DNA of 64,000 nt from Candidatus Solibacter usitatus. Lineage in GTDB: Bacteria; Acidobacteriota; Terriglobia; Bryobacterales; Bryobacteraceae. The stretch is from contig JACPNO010000031.1 in NCBI GenBank assembly GCA_016185465.1, forward strand, positions 1 through 64,000, read 5' to 3'. Position 1 is the first letter of the stretch, and each line of letters opens with the position of its first letter. Under the pieces are notes generated by a model. That model had not been told where the DNA came from, did not search any database, and worked only from the letters and a program-made list of their open reading frames with translations. Of the stretch, positions 1 to 9,027 are shown one piece after another. Made by a program: the position numbers and the translations under genes.

Positions 1-1
1 A

Positions 2-82
2 AAGACGAACCGCGTTGGATATATCGTCTACGAGGACGAATTTCAGATCGTAGCAGAGCCCTTTGCTGACACCAGGGGCTAA
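2..82 (+). CDS. C-terminal fragment of an unknown gene cut by the window edge
   Basis: Reading from base 2 gives 26 open codons ending at TAA 80-82. The peptide ends in DEFQIVAEPFADTRG, which looks like ordinary coding composition, and the next gene starts about 90 bases later in the same direction. No family can be recognised from so little. It could also be non-coding sequence that is open by chance. Confidence 0.4.
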   Translation, partial: KTNRVGYIVYEDEFQIVAEPFADTRG

Positions 83-173
83 GGCTGTTTGTGCCACCTA
101 GCGGCCAGCGCGGGCCAAACGTTGATAGAATTCTTGAGAATCAGCTCATGTCGAGCCCGAGGAGCATGCAACC

Positions 174-1487
174 GTGAATCGACGCACCTTTCTGCAATCC
201 ACCGCGGCTTTAGCCGCCAGTCCCGCTCTTGCCCAGCGCAGCGTCAGCCCCAGCAACAAGATCACCATGGGCGTGATCGGCTGCGGCAATCAGGGAACTG
301 GCGGGCTGATGGGATTCCTCAAAGACGAGCGCATCCAGGTCGTCGCGGTGTGCGATGTGAATCGGGAAACGCCCGGCTACTGGAATGGCGTGATCGGCGG
401 CCGCGAGCCGGCGCGCGCCATCGTCGAATGGAATTATGCCCAGGCCAAGCGCTCCGGGCAATATAAGGGATGCACGCCCTACGAAGATTACCGCGAAGTG
501 CTGGCCCGCAAAGATATCGATGTTTTGTTCATCGCCATCCCGGATCATTGGCATTCCATTCCGGTGGTGGAAGGCGCGCGCGCCGGCAAAGATATTTACG
601 GTGAAAAGCCGCTCGCGCTTACCATCGCCGAAGGCCGCGCGATGTCCAACGCCATCAAGCAGAACAATCGCATCTTCCAGTGCGGCAGCCAGCAGCGCTC
701 CGACGCGCGGTTTCGCAGAGCTTGCGAGATCGTGCGCAATGGACGCATCGGTAAGCTGCACACAGTCCGCTGCGGCCTTCCCGGCGGCGCTCCGGATTTC
801 GGACGCACCGGCGACCGTTTTGACCCGGAACCGATTCCCGAAGGCTTCAACTACGACTTCTGGCTCGGGCCCGCGCCCGAAGCGCCGTACTCCCCCGCCC
901 GCTGCTTCGTAAATTTCCGCTGGAATTACGACTATTCAGGCGGCCAGGTTACCGACTGGGGCGGCCATCATCCCGACATCGGGCAATGGGGCATGGGCAT
1001 GGAACTCTCCGGTCCTGTGGCGATTCGCAACGTACACGCCCAGTTTGCCAAACACAAAATCTGGAACACAGCGACCGATTATTCCTTCGATGCAATCTAC
1101 GAAAACGGCGTGAAGATGATTGTGTCTAATCACGAAAAGATGGGCGTGACGTTTGAAGGCTCGGATGGCTGGGTATGGGTGACGCGCGGTGAAATGGACG
1201 CCGATCCGAAATCGCTGATTACCTACGAGCCCGAGGAAAACGAAATTCATCTCTACAAAAGCGAGAATCACTACCGCAACTTCATCGATTGCGTCATCTC
1301 GCGCAAAGAGCCGGTCGCGCCGATCGAGCAGGCGCATCGCTCGATCACCGTCGCCCACCTCGGCAACATCAGCATGCGTCTGGGGCGCGAGCTGCGCTGG
1401 GATCCGAAAGTAGAGCGCTTCATCGACGACGACGGCGCCAACGCCATGCTGTCGCGTCCCATGCGCAAGCCCTGGCGCTTGTCGTAG
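174..1487 (+). CDS. Gfo/Idh/MocA family oxidoreductase, Tat-exported
   Basis: NAD(P)-dependent dehydrogenase of the Gfo/Idh/MocA family, which oxidises or epimerises sugars and cyclitols; the substrate cannot be read from sequence. Residues 1-21 form a Tat-type signal (NRRTFLQS, then a short hydrophobic run ending ALAQ), so it probably acts in the periplasm with pre-bound cofactor. The Rossmann glycine motif GVIGCGNQGTGG is at 33-44, the EKP motif at 144-146, and DWGGHHPDIG at 261-270 replaces the usual catalytic HxxD block. The start is GTG with GAGGAG 9 bases upstream. At 437 residues it is typical for exported members. The TAG stop directly abuts the ATG of the oxidoreductase that follows. 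Confidence 0.9.
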   Translation: MNRRTFLQSTAALAASPALAQRSVSPSNKITMGVIGCGNQGTGGLMGFLKDERIQVVAVCDVNRETPGYWNGVIGGREPARAIVEWNYAQAKRSGQYKGCTPYEDYREVLARKDIDVLFIAIPDHWHSIPVVEGARAGKDIYGEKPLALTIAEGRAMSNAIKQNNRIFQCGSQQRSDARFRRACEIVRNGRIGKLHTVRCGLPGGAPDFGRTGDRFDPEPIPEGFNYDFWLGPAPEAPYSPARCFVNFRWNYDYSGGQVTDWGGHHPDIGQWGMGMELSGPVAIRNVHAQFAKHKIWNTATDYSFDAIYENGVKMIVSNHEKMGVTFEGSDGWVWVTRGEMDADPKSLITYEPEENEIHLYKSENHYRNFIDCVISRKEPVAPIEQAHRSITVAHLGNISMRLGRELRWDPKVERFIDDDGANAMLSRPMRKPWRLS

Positions 1488-4400
1488 ATGCGGCTCGACG
1501 ACAGATTCCGGCAATCGCGCGGCTCCGTTTACCTTACCGGCATCCAGGCGCTGGTTCGCCTGCCGCTGGACCAGATGCGCCGCGACCTCCGCGCCGGCCT
1601 CAACACAGCCACTTTCATTTCCGGATACGAAGGCTCGCCGCTAGGCGGCTACGACATGGCGCTGATGCGCGTGCGCGGCCTGCTGGATGAGCATCACATT
1701 CATTTCGTCCCTGGGATGAATGAGGATCTGGCCGCGACGTCGGTGCTGGGCAGCCAGATTTTTCACACCGTGGGCGATTCCAAGTATGACGGCGTGCTCG
1801 GAATCTGGTACGGCAAAGGGCCGGGCGTCGATCGCACCGGCGATGTATTCCGCCACGGCAATTTCGCCGGAACGGGGAAGCACTGCGCGGCGCTGGCGCT
1901 TGCGGGCGACGATCACATTTCGAAAAGCTCGACCATCCCGCACCAGAGCGATCTCAGCTTTTACAATTTCAATATGCCGGTGTTTTACCCCGGCAATGTG
2001 CAGGAAATTTTAGATTACGGGCTGGCCGCCATCGCGCTGTCGCGGTTCTCCGGCGCCTGGGCGGCGCTCAAGATGGTCACCAACGTCTGCGATTCGGGCG
2101 GCATGGTGGAAGTCGATCCCGATCGCCAGCCGCTCACCATCCCCGCCGGCTACGAAAAACACACCGATGCCCGCTTGGTCACGCCTTTTACGCTGGCGCT
2201 CGAATACGAAGTGAACACGCGGCGTCTGCAAGCGGCCCGCGAATTCGCGCGCGTCAACCGCGTGAATACGATCATCGGCGCGCGCGGTCCCGCCCGCGTT
2301 GCGATCGCCACCGCCGGCAAGCCTTACTACGACCTGATGCAGGCGCTGCGCGATTTCGGAATCCGCCGCGAAGATTTGAGCGCTCTCGGCGTTCGCATCG
2401 CAAAATTCGCCATGACGTTTCCGCTCGAGCCGGATTTCGTCGCTGAATTCGCCGAAGGCGTGGAAACCATTCTGGTGGTGGAAGAGAAGCGCAGTTTCCT
2501 GGAGTTGCAATTGCGCGAAGAGCTCTACAATAGCGCCCGCCGACCGCCGATCCTCGGCAAGAAAGACGAGCGCGGGGAGCCGCTGCTTTCCGGCGTGATG
2601 GAACTCGAGCCGGAACAGATCGCCGCCGTCGTTGCCCGTTTCCTGCCCGGCAGCCTGGCCATCGAAGAGCGGCTGAAACGGATTGCGGAAATCGCCGCGC
2701 GCGATCGCGAAAATGTCAGCACGCGGCTGCCGAATTTCTGTTCGGGGTGTCCGCACAACCGCTCCACGCTTCTGCTGGAGGGGCAAATTGCCGGCGGCGG
2801 CATCGGCTGCCATGGCATGGCGGTGAGCCTGGGACCTGCCAGCCGGGGCTATTCGTTCATTACCCAGATGGGCGGCGAGGGCGTGCCCTGGATCGGAATG
2901 TCGCCGTTCGTCGGCACCAAACATATTTTTCAGAACCAGGGCGATGGAACTTACTTTCACTCGGGACAGCTGGCCATCGACGCCTGCATCGCCGCCGGCG
3001 TGAATATCACGTACAAAATTCTGTACAACGGCGTGGTCGCGATGACCGGCGGCCAAACTGCCGCGGGCGCGCTGCCGGTGCCCGCTCTCACTCGCAAGCT
3101 CGAAACCGAAGGCGTCAAACGCACCGTCGTCGTCACCGATGAGCCCGAGAAGTACGAGCAGGTGGCGCTGGCCCGCAACGCGCAAGTCCGCCATCGCGAC
3201 GATCTGCCGGAAATTTTGAAGCTGCTCGAAGAAACGCCCGGCGTCACGGTTCTGCTCTACGACCAGCAATGCGCAGCCGAAAAACGCCGCCTGCGCTCGC
3301 GCGGCAAGTTGCAAGAGCCCACGCTGCGCCTGGTGATCAACGAAGAAGTGTGCGAAGGCTGCGGCGATTGCGTGCGCCAGTCCAACTGTATGAGCCTGTA
3401 TCCGGTCGAGACCGAGTACGGGCCCAAGACGCGCATCCATCAATCCTCCTGCAACAAGGATTACTCGTGCCTGCTGGGCGATTGCCCATCGTTCGTCACC
3501 GTGAACCTGAAGCCCGGCACCGGCGCGCGAAAAAAAGACGCGCCGCAATTGCCCACCACAGGCGTCGCGGAACCCGCGCACAAAGTGACCGCCGGAGATG
3601 GTTATTCGATCCTGGCGCCCGGCATTGGCGGCACCGGCGTGGTCACGATCAACGCGCTGCTGGCCACCGCGGCATGGCTCGAAGGTATTTCCGCGATCAC
3701 TCTTGACCAAACCGGCCTTGCCCAAAAAGGCGGCGCGGTGGTATCGAGCATTATTCTGAGCCATCGTCCCATCGAAGCGGCCGCCAAGATCGGCTGTGGC
3801 AATACTGATTTGTTGCTGGGCTTCGACCTGCTTGGCGCCGGCAGCGCGGAGAACCTCAGCCGCGCGCATCCTTCGCGCACCGTGGCGGTCATCAATACCG
3901 CCGAGACTCCGACCGGCGAAGAAGTTCGCGGCAAGATGGCGCTGGCCGGCCCCGCGCGCGTCATCGATATCATCAATGGCGCCACGCGCAAGGGGCACAA
4001 TGTTTTCGTGGATGCCACCCGCCTGGCCGAAGGCCTGTTTTCCAGCCACTTGGCGTCCAACGTATTTCTGCTGGGCGTGGCGTATCAAGGCGGGCTGATA
4101 CCGCTCGCCGCGGAATCCATCGAAGAAGCCATCCGCCTCAACAAAGTCGAAGCCGAACGCAACGTACAGGCGTTTCTCTGGGGCCGCAAGTATTACGAGG
4201 ACGCGCCGGCGGTCGAGCGGATTCTCGAGCCTCCACAAGCCGCCGAAACGCCAGCCAGCTTGATCGAACGCCGTGCAGCCGATTTGGAGTTATACCAGGA
4301 CGCCCGCTACGCCGCCGAATACCGCGCCTTCGTCGGGGAAGTGGCCGGCCGCGCGCCCGCGTTCGCCGAACCGGTGGCGCGCTACCTCTACAAGCTGATG

Positions 4401-4874
4401 GCGTACAAAGATGAATACGAAGTGGCGCGCCTGCTGACGCGTCCGGCATTCGATCAGCAGCTGCTCGATATGTGGGAACAGGTCGAATCGGTGGAGTACA
4501 ATCTTCATCCGCCGCTGTTGCGCGCGCTGGGCCGGAAAAAGAAGATGAAACTGGGCGGCTGGTTCAAAGAACCACTCAAAAAATTAGCCAGCTATAAGAC
4601 GCTGCGCGGAACGCCGTGGGACATTTTCGGCTACGCCGCGCTGCGGCGGCAGGAGCGGGCGCTCATCGGCTGGTATCGCGATCTGGTGCGGCGCGTGCTG
4701 GATCGGGCAAACACGGATAATCTGCCGCTGGCCGTTGAAATCCTGTCCCTTCCCGATCAGATCCGCGGTTACGAGGACATCAAAATGGCCAGCATCAAAG
4801 CCGTGAAGCAACTGGCCGAAGAGAAACTGGCACAGCTCGCGCAGGCTTCCCTGCCCGTGCTGGGCCGGCCGTGA
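1488..4874 (+). CDS. Indolepyruvate:ferredoxin oxidoreductase, fused alpha-beta type
   Basis: Oxidatively decarboxylates aryl-pyruvates or other 2-oxo acids from amino-acid transamination to acyl-CoA, passing electrons to ferredoxin in the cytoplasm. The 1128 residues match the single-chain fused enzymes. In order: an N-terminal pyruvate-oxidoreductase pyrimidine-binding part; CSGCPHNRSTLL near 417 leading into the thiamine-diphosphate domain (GGGIGCHGMA, DGTYFHSGQLA near 485); a cysteine-rich 4Fe-4S segment near 620-665 (VCEGCGDC and further cysteines); and a gamma-type domain starting GIGGTGVVTI near 711. The ATG immediately follows the previous stop, so translation is probably coupled. Its place between two exported sugar-type dehydrogenases gives no obvious pathway link. 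Confidence 0.93.
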   Translation: MRLDDRFRQSRGSVYLTGIQALVRLPLDQMRRDLRAGLNTATFISGYEGSPLGGYDMALMRVRGLLDEHHIHFVPGMNEDLAATSVLGSQIFHTVGDSKYDGVLGIWYGKGPGVDRTGDVFRHGNFAGTGKHCAALALAGDDHISKSSTIPHQSDLSFYNFNMPVFYPGNVQEILDYGLAAIALSRFSGAWAALKMVTNVCDSGGMVEVDPDRQPLTIPAGYEKHTDARLVTPFTLALEYEVNTRRLQAAREFARVNRVNTIIGARGPARVAIATAGKPYYDLMQALRDFGIRREDLSALGVRIAKFAMTFPLEPDFVAEFAEGVETILVVEEKRSFLELQLREELYNSARRPPILGKKDERGEPLLSGVMELEPEQIAAVVARFLPGSLAIEERLKRIAEIAARDRENVSTRLPNFCSGCPHNRSTLLLEGQIAGGGIGCHGMAVSLGPASRGYSFITQMGGEGVPWIGMSPFVGTKHIFQNQGDGTYFHSGQLAIDACIAAGVNITYKILYNGVVAMTGGQTAAGALPVPALTRKLETEGVKRTVVVTDEPEKYEQVALARNAQVRHRDDLPEILKLLEETPGVTVLLYDQQCAAEKRRLRSRGKLQEPTLRLVINEEVCEGCGDCVRQSNCMSLYPVETEYGPKTRIHQSSCNKDYSCLLGDCPSFVTVNLKPGTGARKKDAPQLPTTGVAEPAHKVTAGDGYSILAPGIGGTGVVTINALLATAAWLEGISAITLDQTGLAQKGGAVVSSIILSHRPIEAAAKIGCGNTDLLLGFDLLGAGSAENLSRAHPSRTVAVINTAETPTGEEVRGKMALAGPARVIDIINGATRKGHNVFVDATRLAEGLFSSHLASNVFLLGVAYQGGLIPLAAESIEEAIRLNKVEAERNVQAFLWGRKYYEDAPAVERILEPPQAAETPASLIERRAADLELYQDARYAAEYRAFVGEVAGRAPAFAEPVARYLYKLMAYKDEYEVARLLTRPAFDQQLLDMWEQVESVEYNLHPPLLRALGRKKKMKLGGWFKEPLKKLASYKTLRGTPWDIFGYAALRRQERALIGWYRDLVRRVLDRANTDNLPLAVEILSLPDQIRGYEDIKMASIKAVKQLAEEKLAQLAQASLPVLGRP

Positions 4875-4881
4875 GGAAACT

Positions 4882-6054
4882 ATGAATCGCAGAACATTTT
4901 TTAGTACCGCCGCTGCCACGGGGTTGCTCGCGCGGCAGCGCGTATTGGGCGCCAACGAGCGCGTGCGCGTCGGACTCATGGGCTCCGGAGGCCGCGGCAC
5001 GTACGTCGCCGGAATCGCGGCGAAAATCCGCGATTGTGAAGTGGTGGCCACCGCCGATGTCGTTGCGGGACGCCGCGAGGCTACCGCCGCCAAGATGGGC
5101 CCCCAGGCCAAGCCGGTTACCGATTACCGGCAGATTCTGGATAACAACGAAATCGACGCCGTGATCATCGGATCGCCGGACCATTGGCACGCACGCATGA
5201 TCCTGGACGCGGTCGCCGCCGGCAAAGATGTTTACTGCGAAAAGCCGGTGACTCACGATTTGTCCGAAGGCGATAAGCTGATCGCGGGCGTGGAACAATC
5301 CAAGCGCGTGGTTGCCACCGGCACGCAGCAGCGCAGCTGGGACCACTTCATCCTCGCCAAGCAGCTCATCGATTCCGGACAAATCGGCCAGGTGGTCATC
5401 GCCCAGACGTATTGGTACCAGAACTACATTCGCTTGCGGTGGCGCGAGGAGCAGTTGGATCCCACTACGGTCGATTGGAAAGCCTGGCTCGGCTCGGCGC
5501 CCGATCAGCCCTTCAGCCTGGTCCGTTTTCGCCACTGGCGCTTCTTTTGGGATTTCGGCGGCGGCGCATTCACCGACTTGATGACTCACTGGATTGACGT
5601 CGTCCAGTGGTTCATGAACAGTCCGATGCTGAAGAGCGTGCAGGCATCCGGCACCACTCACGTGCTCAATGAGCTGCAATGTCCCGACACCGTGAACGCG
5701 GCGCTCATTTATCCCGAGAACTTCACGGCCAGCTACAACGGCACCATGACTAGCTCAATCGAAGACGGCGGCATCATCTTTCGCGGGACCAATGGCGTGA
5801 TGAAGCTGACGCGCGACGGCTTCACCGTCTATCGCGAAGCCACGCCCAAGAAGAACGACATGTTCCTGCCCGATCCCGAAATCACGGTGAAGAGCAGCGG
5901 CGACGGCACCATCACCAACGTCGAAAACTGGCTGAATTGCATCCGCAGCCGCAAGCTGCCGAATGCGCACATCCGAGCCGGCGTGCAGGCCGCGCGCGCG
6001 GCCCACCTGGCGAATCAAGCCATGCGGCAGGGAAAAACGATCACGCCAGGCTAG
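4882..6054 (+). CDS. Gfo/Idh/MocA family oxidoreductase, Tat-exported
   Basis: Second Gfo/Idh/MocA dehydrogenase of the cluster, 390 residues. It starts MNRRTFFSTAAATG, a twin-arginine signal, so a periplasmic location is expected. The Rossmann motif GLMGSGGRGTYV starts at residue 31, the EKP motif is near 119-121 (YCEKPVTHD), and LMTHWIDVVQWF near 235 carries the His and Asp typical of the catalytic region. AGGA lies 6 bases before the ATG, 7 bases after the preceding stop, so it is probably co-transcribed with the 2-oxoacid oxidoreductase. Only the fold and signal peptide, not the sequence detail, resemble the gene at 174-1487, so the two are diverged paralogues rather than a recent duplication. 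Confidence 0.9.
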   Translation: MNRRTFFSTAAATGLLARQRVLGANERVRVGLMGSGGRGTYVAGIAAKIRDCEVVATADVVAGRREATAAKMGPQAKPVTDYRQILDNNEIDAVIIGSPDHWHARMILDAVAAGKDVYCEKPVTHDLSEGDKLIAGVEQSKRVVATGTQQRSWDHFILAKQLIDSGQIGQVVIAQTYWYQNYIRLRWREEQLDPTTVDWKAWLGSAPDQPFSLVRFRHWRFFWDFGGGAFTDLMTHWIDVVQWFMNSPMLKSVQASGTTHVLNELQCPDTVNAALIYPENFTASYNGTMTSSIEDGGIIFRGTNGVMKLTRDGFTVYREATPKKNDMFLPDPEITVKSSGDGTITNVENWLNCIRSRKLPNAHIRAGVQAARAAHLANQAMRQGKTITPG

Positions 6055-6057
6055 AGC

Positions 6058-7143
6058 TCAGCCCTGCCCGCCGACCATCTGAATCAGCGCGCGAATGTAT
6101 CCGAATGCATACGCAAACGCCTGCCTGCCTCCGGCATCGCCGGCAATATGCGGCACGTGGTCCGGCATCATCATGCCGTCGTAGCCCACTTCTTTGTACA
6201 CCTGCATGGCGCGGATCATGTCCACGTCGCCATCGTCGGGAAATGTTTCCTGAAAATCCAGGAAGCGGCCTTTGATGTTGCGGAAGTGGACGTTGAAAAT
6301 TTTCTTGCGGCTGCCGAAGTAGCGGATCACATCGAAGATTTCGCGGCTGGGCTCCTGCAGCATTTCGCACACCGTGCCCTGGCAGAAATTGAGCCCATGA
6401 TAGGGGCTGGGATGGATCGCGATGAAGCGCTTAAGTCCTTCCACGCTGCCCAGGACGCGATCCACGCCGCGAAATCCTTGCACGCGCGGCATGGCCGGAT
6501 CGTGCGGATGGCAGGCCATGCGAACTTTGGCTTCCTCAGCCACCGGGATTACGCGATCGAGAAAATACTGGATGCGCTCCCAAAACAGATCCGCGTTCAC
6601 CGGACCGGCCTCGGTGAGCGGCGGCTCCTGCTTGGCTTCCCGGTAGCGAAACGTGCTGTAGGATGCCCCGCCGCGGCCCGAAGTGGGCTCGGTGCGCACC
6701 ACGCCGAGCACGGTGAAGTTGTACTTGAGCGCCGGGATTCCGGCGCGGCCGGCAGTGCGAATCATTTCGCAAATGCCGTCGATTTCGCGGCCGCGCTCCG
6801 GGTCCTTGCCCAGAATGATGTTGGGGTTCTCGGCGCTGGTAATGTAATTGGAGCTCATCGGCAGCGGCGCCATGTCCAGCTTGATACCGAACGACTCGAC
6901 GCGCTCCCGCAGGCGCGTCAGTCCCTCCACCGACCAATGTTCATCGCGGCGCGGCGAGGGCAGCGTGGAGCAGATATGGTGGACACCGAGCGCGGCCAGG
7001 ACTCGAAGCGCCTCATCGGAGGAATCATGCTGGGTGCCGGCCTTCATCCGGGCCTGTGCGGCAGCGCGGCGGGTCTTCTGAGCCAACGCCATGGGCGGAA
7101 GAGCCAGGGCCCCAGCGGACGAAACAAACGCTCGACGGTTCAT
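6058..7143 (-). CDS. Mannonate dehydratase-like (UxuA family) TIM-barrel enzyme, exported
   Basis: Resembles UxuA, which dehydrates D-mannonate to 2-keto-3-deoxygluconate using a divalent metal. The visible signature residues are CHPHDPAMP (211-219), FCQGTVCE (253-260), HFRNIKG (286-292) and MPDHVPH (326-332), which supply the metal-binding Cys, His and Asp of the family. Residues 1-22 are a Tat-like signal (MNRRAFVSS, then hydrophobic to ALAQ), unusual because classical UxuA is cytoplasmic; the Acidobacteriota often export sugar-acid enzymes. It converges with the Gfo/Idh/MocA gene, leaving 3 bases between stops. Substrate assignment is by family only. Confidence 0.85.
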   Translation of the reverse strand: MNRRAFVSSAGALALPPMALAQKTRRAAAQARMKAGTQHDSSDEALRVLAALGVHHICSTLPSPRRDEHWSVEGLTRLRERVESFGIKLDMAPLPMSSNYITSAENPNIILGKDPERGREIDGICEMIRTAGRAGIPALKYNFTVLGVVRTEPTSGRGGASYSTFRYREAKQEPPLTEAGPVNADLFWERIQYFLDRVIPVAEEAKVRMACHPHDPAMPRVQGFRGVDRVLGSVEGLKRFIAIHPSPYHGLNFCQGTVCEMLQEPSREIFDVIRYFGSRKKIFNVHFRNIKGRFLDFQETFPDDGDVDMIRAMQVYKEVGYDGMMMPDHVPHIAGDAGGRQAFAYAFGYIRALIQMVGGQG

Positions 7144-7307
7144 AAGCCTCCTCCGCGATCATAGCGCCAACCCATTGATACGGCGTGCCCGGGCAGGCAC
7201 TTTTGTTAACTATTCCCGCCTCCAAGGCGGTCTGGATTCAGGTTTTTCTGGTAACCTGATGTGTTGCCGGTACGCCTCCCTATTGCAAGGGTTTTTGCGG
7301 CCCTTTC

Positions 7308-7916
7308 ATGCCGGCCACACGGTACGGCATGCTGGTCGAATTCGAGCTCGTTAAACGCGCGCAGGGAGGGGACGCTGTAGCGTTCAAAGAGCTGGTTCTG
7401 GCGTATCGGAAGCGCATTTTAGGCACGATCGCCAGGCTGATCGGGCATCCCGACGATGTGGAGGATGTGGGTCAGGAAGTGTTCCTGCGGCTGTATTTTT
7501 CGCTCGACCAGCTGCGGTCGCCGGAAGTATTTGAGCCGTGGCTGTACCGGCTGACCGTCAATGCCGCTTACGATTATTTGCGGCGGCAGAGGCGGCGCAA
7601 CGAGTCGCGGATGGCAGACCTGTCGGAGCAGCAGGTGGTCAAGGCCGATGCCTTGGCGGGCAGCAAAGTGGGCAAGGAAGCAGAAGAACAGGGCCGGGTA
7701 AAGGAAACGGTTGATGCTTTGCTCCGGTCGGTATCGGAAGAAGATCGCATCTTGTTGACTTTAAAAGAAGTAGAGGGTCTTTCGCTGAAAGAGCTGGAAA
7801 AGGTGTACCATGTCAACGAGAATGCCATCAAAGTGCGGCTTTTCCGGGCCCGGCAGAGGGTGTTAAAGTCTTTAGGTTCTGGACCAAAGTCTTCTACCAA
7901 GGCTAAGAGTTCTTAG
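7308..7916 (+). CDS. RNA polymerase ECF sigma factor (sigma-70 family)
   Basis: Extracytoplasmic-function sigma factor of 202 residues. Region 2 is clear: DDVEDVGQEVFLRLYF followed by a WLYRLTVNAAYDYLRRQ segment that binds the -10. Region 4 is ILLTLKEVEGLSLKELEKV with a helix-turn-helix ending in IKVRLFRARQRVL. The linker between them is rich in charged residues. An in-frame ATG at 7329 is an alternative start; neither start has a strong Shine-Dalgarno. The gene heads a three-gene set with a membrane protein and a periplasmic ZraP-like protein, which suggests it is released by an envelope signal. Confidence 0.9.
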   Translation: MPATRYGMLVEFELVKRAQGGDAVAFKELVLAYRKRILGTIARLIGHPDDVEDVGQEVFLRLYFSLDQLRSPEVFEPWLYRLTVNAAYDYLRRQRRRNESRMADLSEQQVVKADALAGSKVGKEAEEQGRVKETVDALLRSVSEEDRILLTLKEVEGLSLKELEKVYHVNENAIKVRLFRARQRVLKSLGSGPKSSTKAKSS

Positions 7917-7924
7917 GGTATTCT

Positions 7925-8299
7925 ATGCTATTGACCGACCACGAAGATCACGGATCGATGGGTGACGACGCGAGGCTGGACGCGCTGTTCCGGGCGTACC
8001 GGCAAGCCGTTCCCGATCCCGAGCCCAGCGCGGATTTCATGCCGCGGCTATGGCAGAAAATCGAAGCCCGCGAGCGGGTTCCGCTGTTGTTTGGGAAGCT
8101 GGCGCGCAACCTGGTGACGATCGCTGTCGCGCTTAGTGTGATGATGGCCGTGGCCGTGTCACTCACCCGCCTCGATACCCACGTTTATTCCAAGCAATCC
8201 TACGTCGAAGTGCTCGAAGCCAACGACCTCCACGAAAATCTTGACAACTTTGCGCCGGTCCATGTGGAGCCGGTTTCCGATATGGGGTATCAACGGTAA
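7925..8299 (+). CDS. Single-pass membrane protein, probable anti-sigma factor
   Basis: 124 residues with an acidic, soluble N-terminus (1-50), one transmembrane helix at about 62-80 (NLVTIAVALSVMMAVAVSL) and a short outer tail. This is the usual plan of small anti-sigma factors: cytoplasmic part binding the sigma factor, helix, periplasmic sensor. No HxxxCxxC zinc motif is present, so it is not a ZAS-type anti-sigma. It starts 8 bases after the sigma stop, and its own stop overlaps the next start by one base (TAATG). The role is inferred mainly from position. Confidence 0.72.
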   Translation: MLLTDHEDHGSMGDDARLDALFRAYRQAVPDPEPSADFMPRLWQKIEARERVPLLFGKLARNLVTIAVALSVMMAVAVSLTRLDTHVYSKQSYVEVLEANDLHENLDNFAPVHVEPVSDMGYQR

Positions 8300-8697
8300 T
8301 GAAGCGCCCGGCCCTCACTACTACTTTGTACGTGCTGCTGGTATTTGCCAGCGGCATTGCCGTCGGCGGCTCAGCGCACTTGCTGTACACTTCCAATTCG
8401 GTGATCGCGAGCACCACCACCAGGGCGCCGGCGGAGTATCGCCGCCAGCTGATCGCCGAAATGCGCACCCGGCTGCACCTGACCAATGAGCAGGTCAGCC
8501 AGCTCGAGCCGATTCTCGACGAGACGCGGCGCCGCTACCAGGAATGCCACAAGAAGATCGATCCGGAAACCAAGGCCATCCAGGCTGAGCAGACGCAGAA
8601 AATTCGCGCACTGTTGACGGACGCTCAGCAAACAGAATTCGAAAAGATGCGGGCTGAGCGGGAGAAGAACCGCCAGCAATCCGGCGGCGGATTCTAG
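8299..8697 (+). CDS. Periplasmic LTxxQ/ZraP-CpxP-like protein
   Basis: 132 residues. A hydrophobic N-terminal segment (about 7-28) acts as signal or anchor. It is followed by an all-helical region with RTRLHLTNEQVSQLEPIL, the LTxxQ-type repeat of Spy/CpxP/ZraP proteins, and a lysine/glutamate-rich coiled region to the end. Family members sense metals or misfolded proteins in the periplasm and damp an envelope stress response. The overlap with the anti-sigma-like gene supports one operon: sigma factor, transducer and periplasmic sensor. No cysteines or clustered histidines that would show metal binding are visible. Confidence 0.75.
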   Translation: MKRPALTTTLYVLLVFASGIAVGGSAHLLYTSNSVIASTTTRAPAEYRRQLIAEMRTRLHLTNEQVSQLEPILDETRRRYQECHKKIDPETKAIQAEQTQKIRALLTDAQQTEFEKMRAEREKNRQQSGGGF

Positions 8698-8793
8698 ATC
8701 TGAGACTAACCGCGTCCGTCATCCCCTTCGATTCCCCGCCGCGGGCACTCTGACACCTGGGATGTAGCTAGCGTGGAGAACGTGCCCGTGTCA

Positions 8794-9027
8794 ATGAAAG
8801 CCATCGAATTGGTCGGCGACATAGACGATCGGCATCGCCTGCATGCCCAAGTGCCTGAAGGCCTGCCTGCCGGACCTGTACGGCTCATTGTTCTTCTGCC
8901 GGATGAGGATGACGCTGGAGTTTCGTGGTCCCGTGGGATAGCTACCGAGTGGTCCGACGAACTGGGTGATCCCAGGCAGGACATCTATACTCTTGCCGAC
9001 GGCCAGCCACCGAATGCTCCGCGGTGA
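8794..9027 (+). CDS. Probable antitoxin of a MazF/PemK-type module
   Basis: Small acidic protein of 77 residues. The N-terminal half (MKAIELVGDIDDRHRLHAQV) looks like a short beta-rich dimerisation domain in the style of SpoVT/AbrB or DUF2281-like antitoxins; the C-terminal half is acidic and ends NAPR. I do not recognise a named family with certainty. An upstream in-frame GTG at 8773 would add seven residues; the ATG is preferred because the conserved-looking part starts there. It overlaps the following toxin-like gene by 14 bases, the usual arrangement for antitoxin-first modules. Confidence 0.7.
   Translation: MKAIELVGDIDDRHRLHAQVPEGLPAGPVRLIVLLPDEDDAGVSWSRGIATEWSDELGDPRQDIYTLADGQPPNAPR

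Noticed and set aside
2010-4238. Long open frame of 742 codons on the minus strand
   Set aside because: It is antisense to the fused indolepyruvate oxidoreductase, which has clear motifs. The minus frame is Arg/His/Ala/Gln-rich with no domain, a typical GC-rich shadow.
8966-9013. Longer N-terminus for the MazF-like toxin
   Set aside because: The additional residues lie in the antitoxin gene and do not match the toxin fold; the conserved part begins at ATG 9014.
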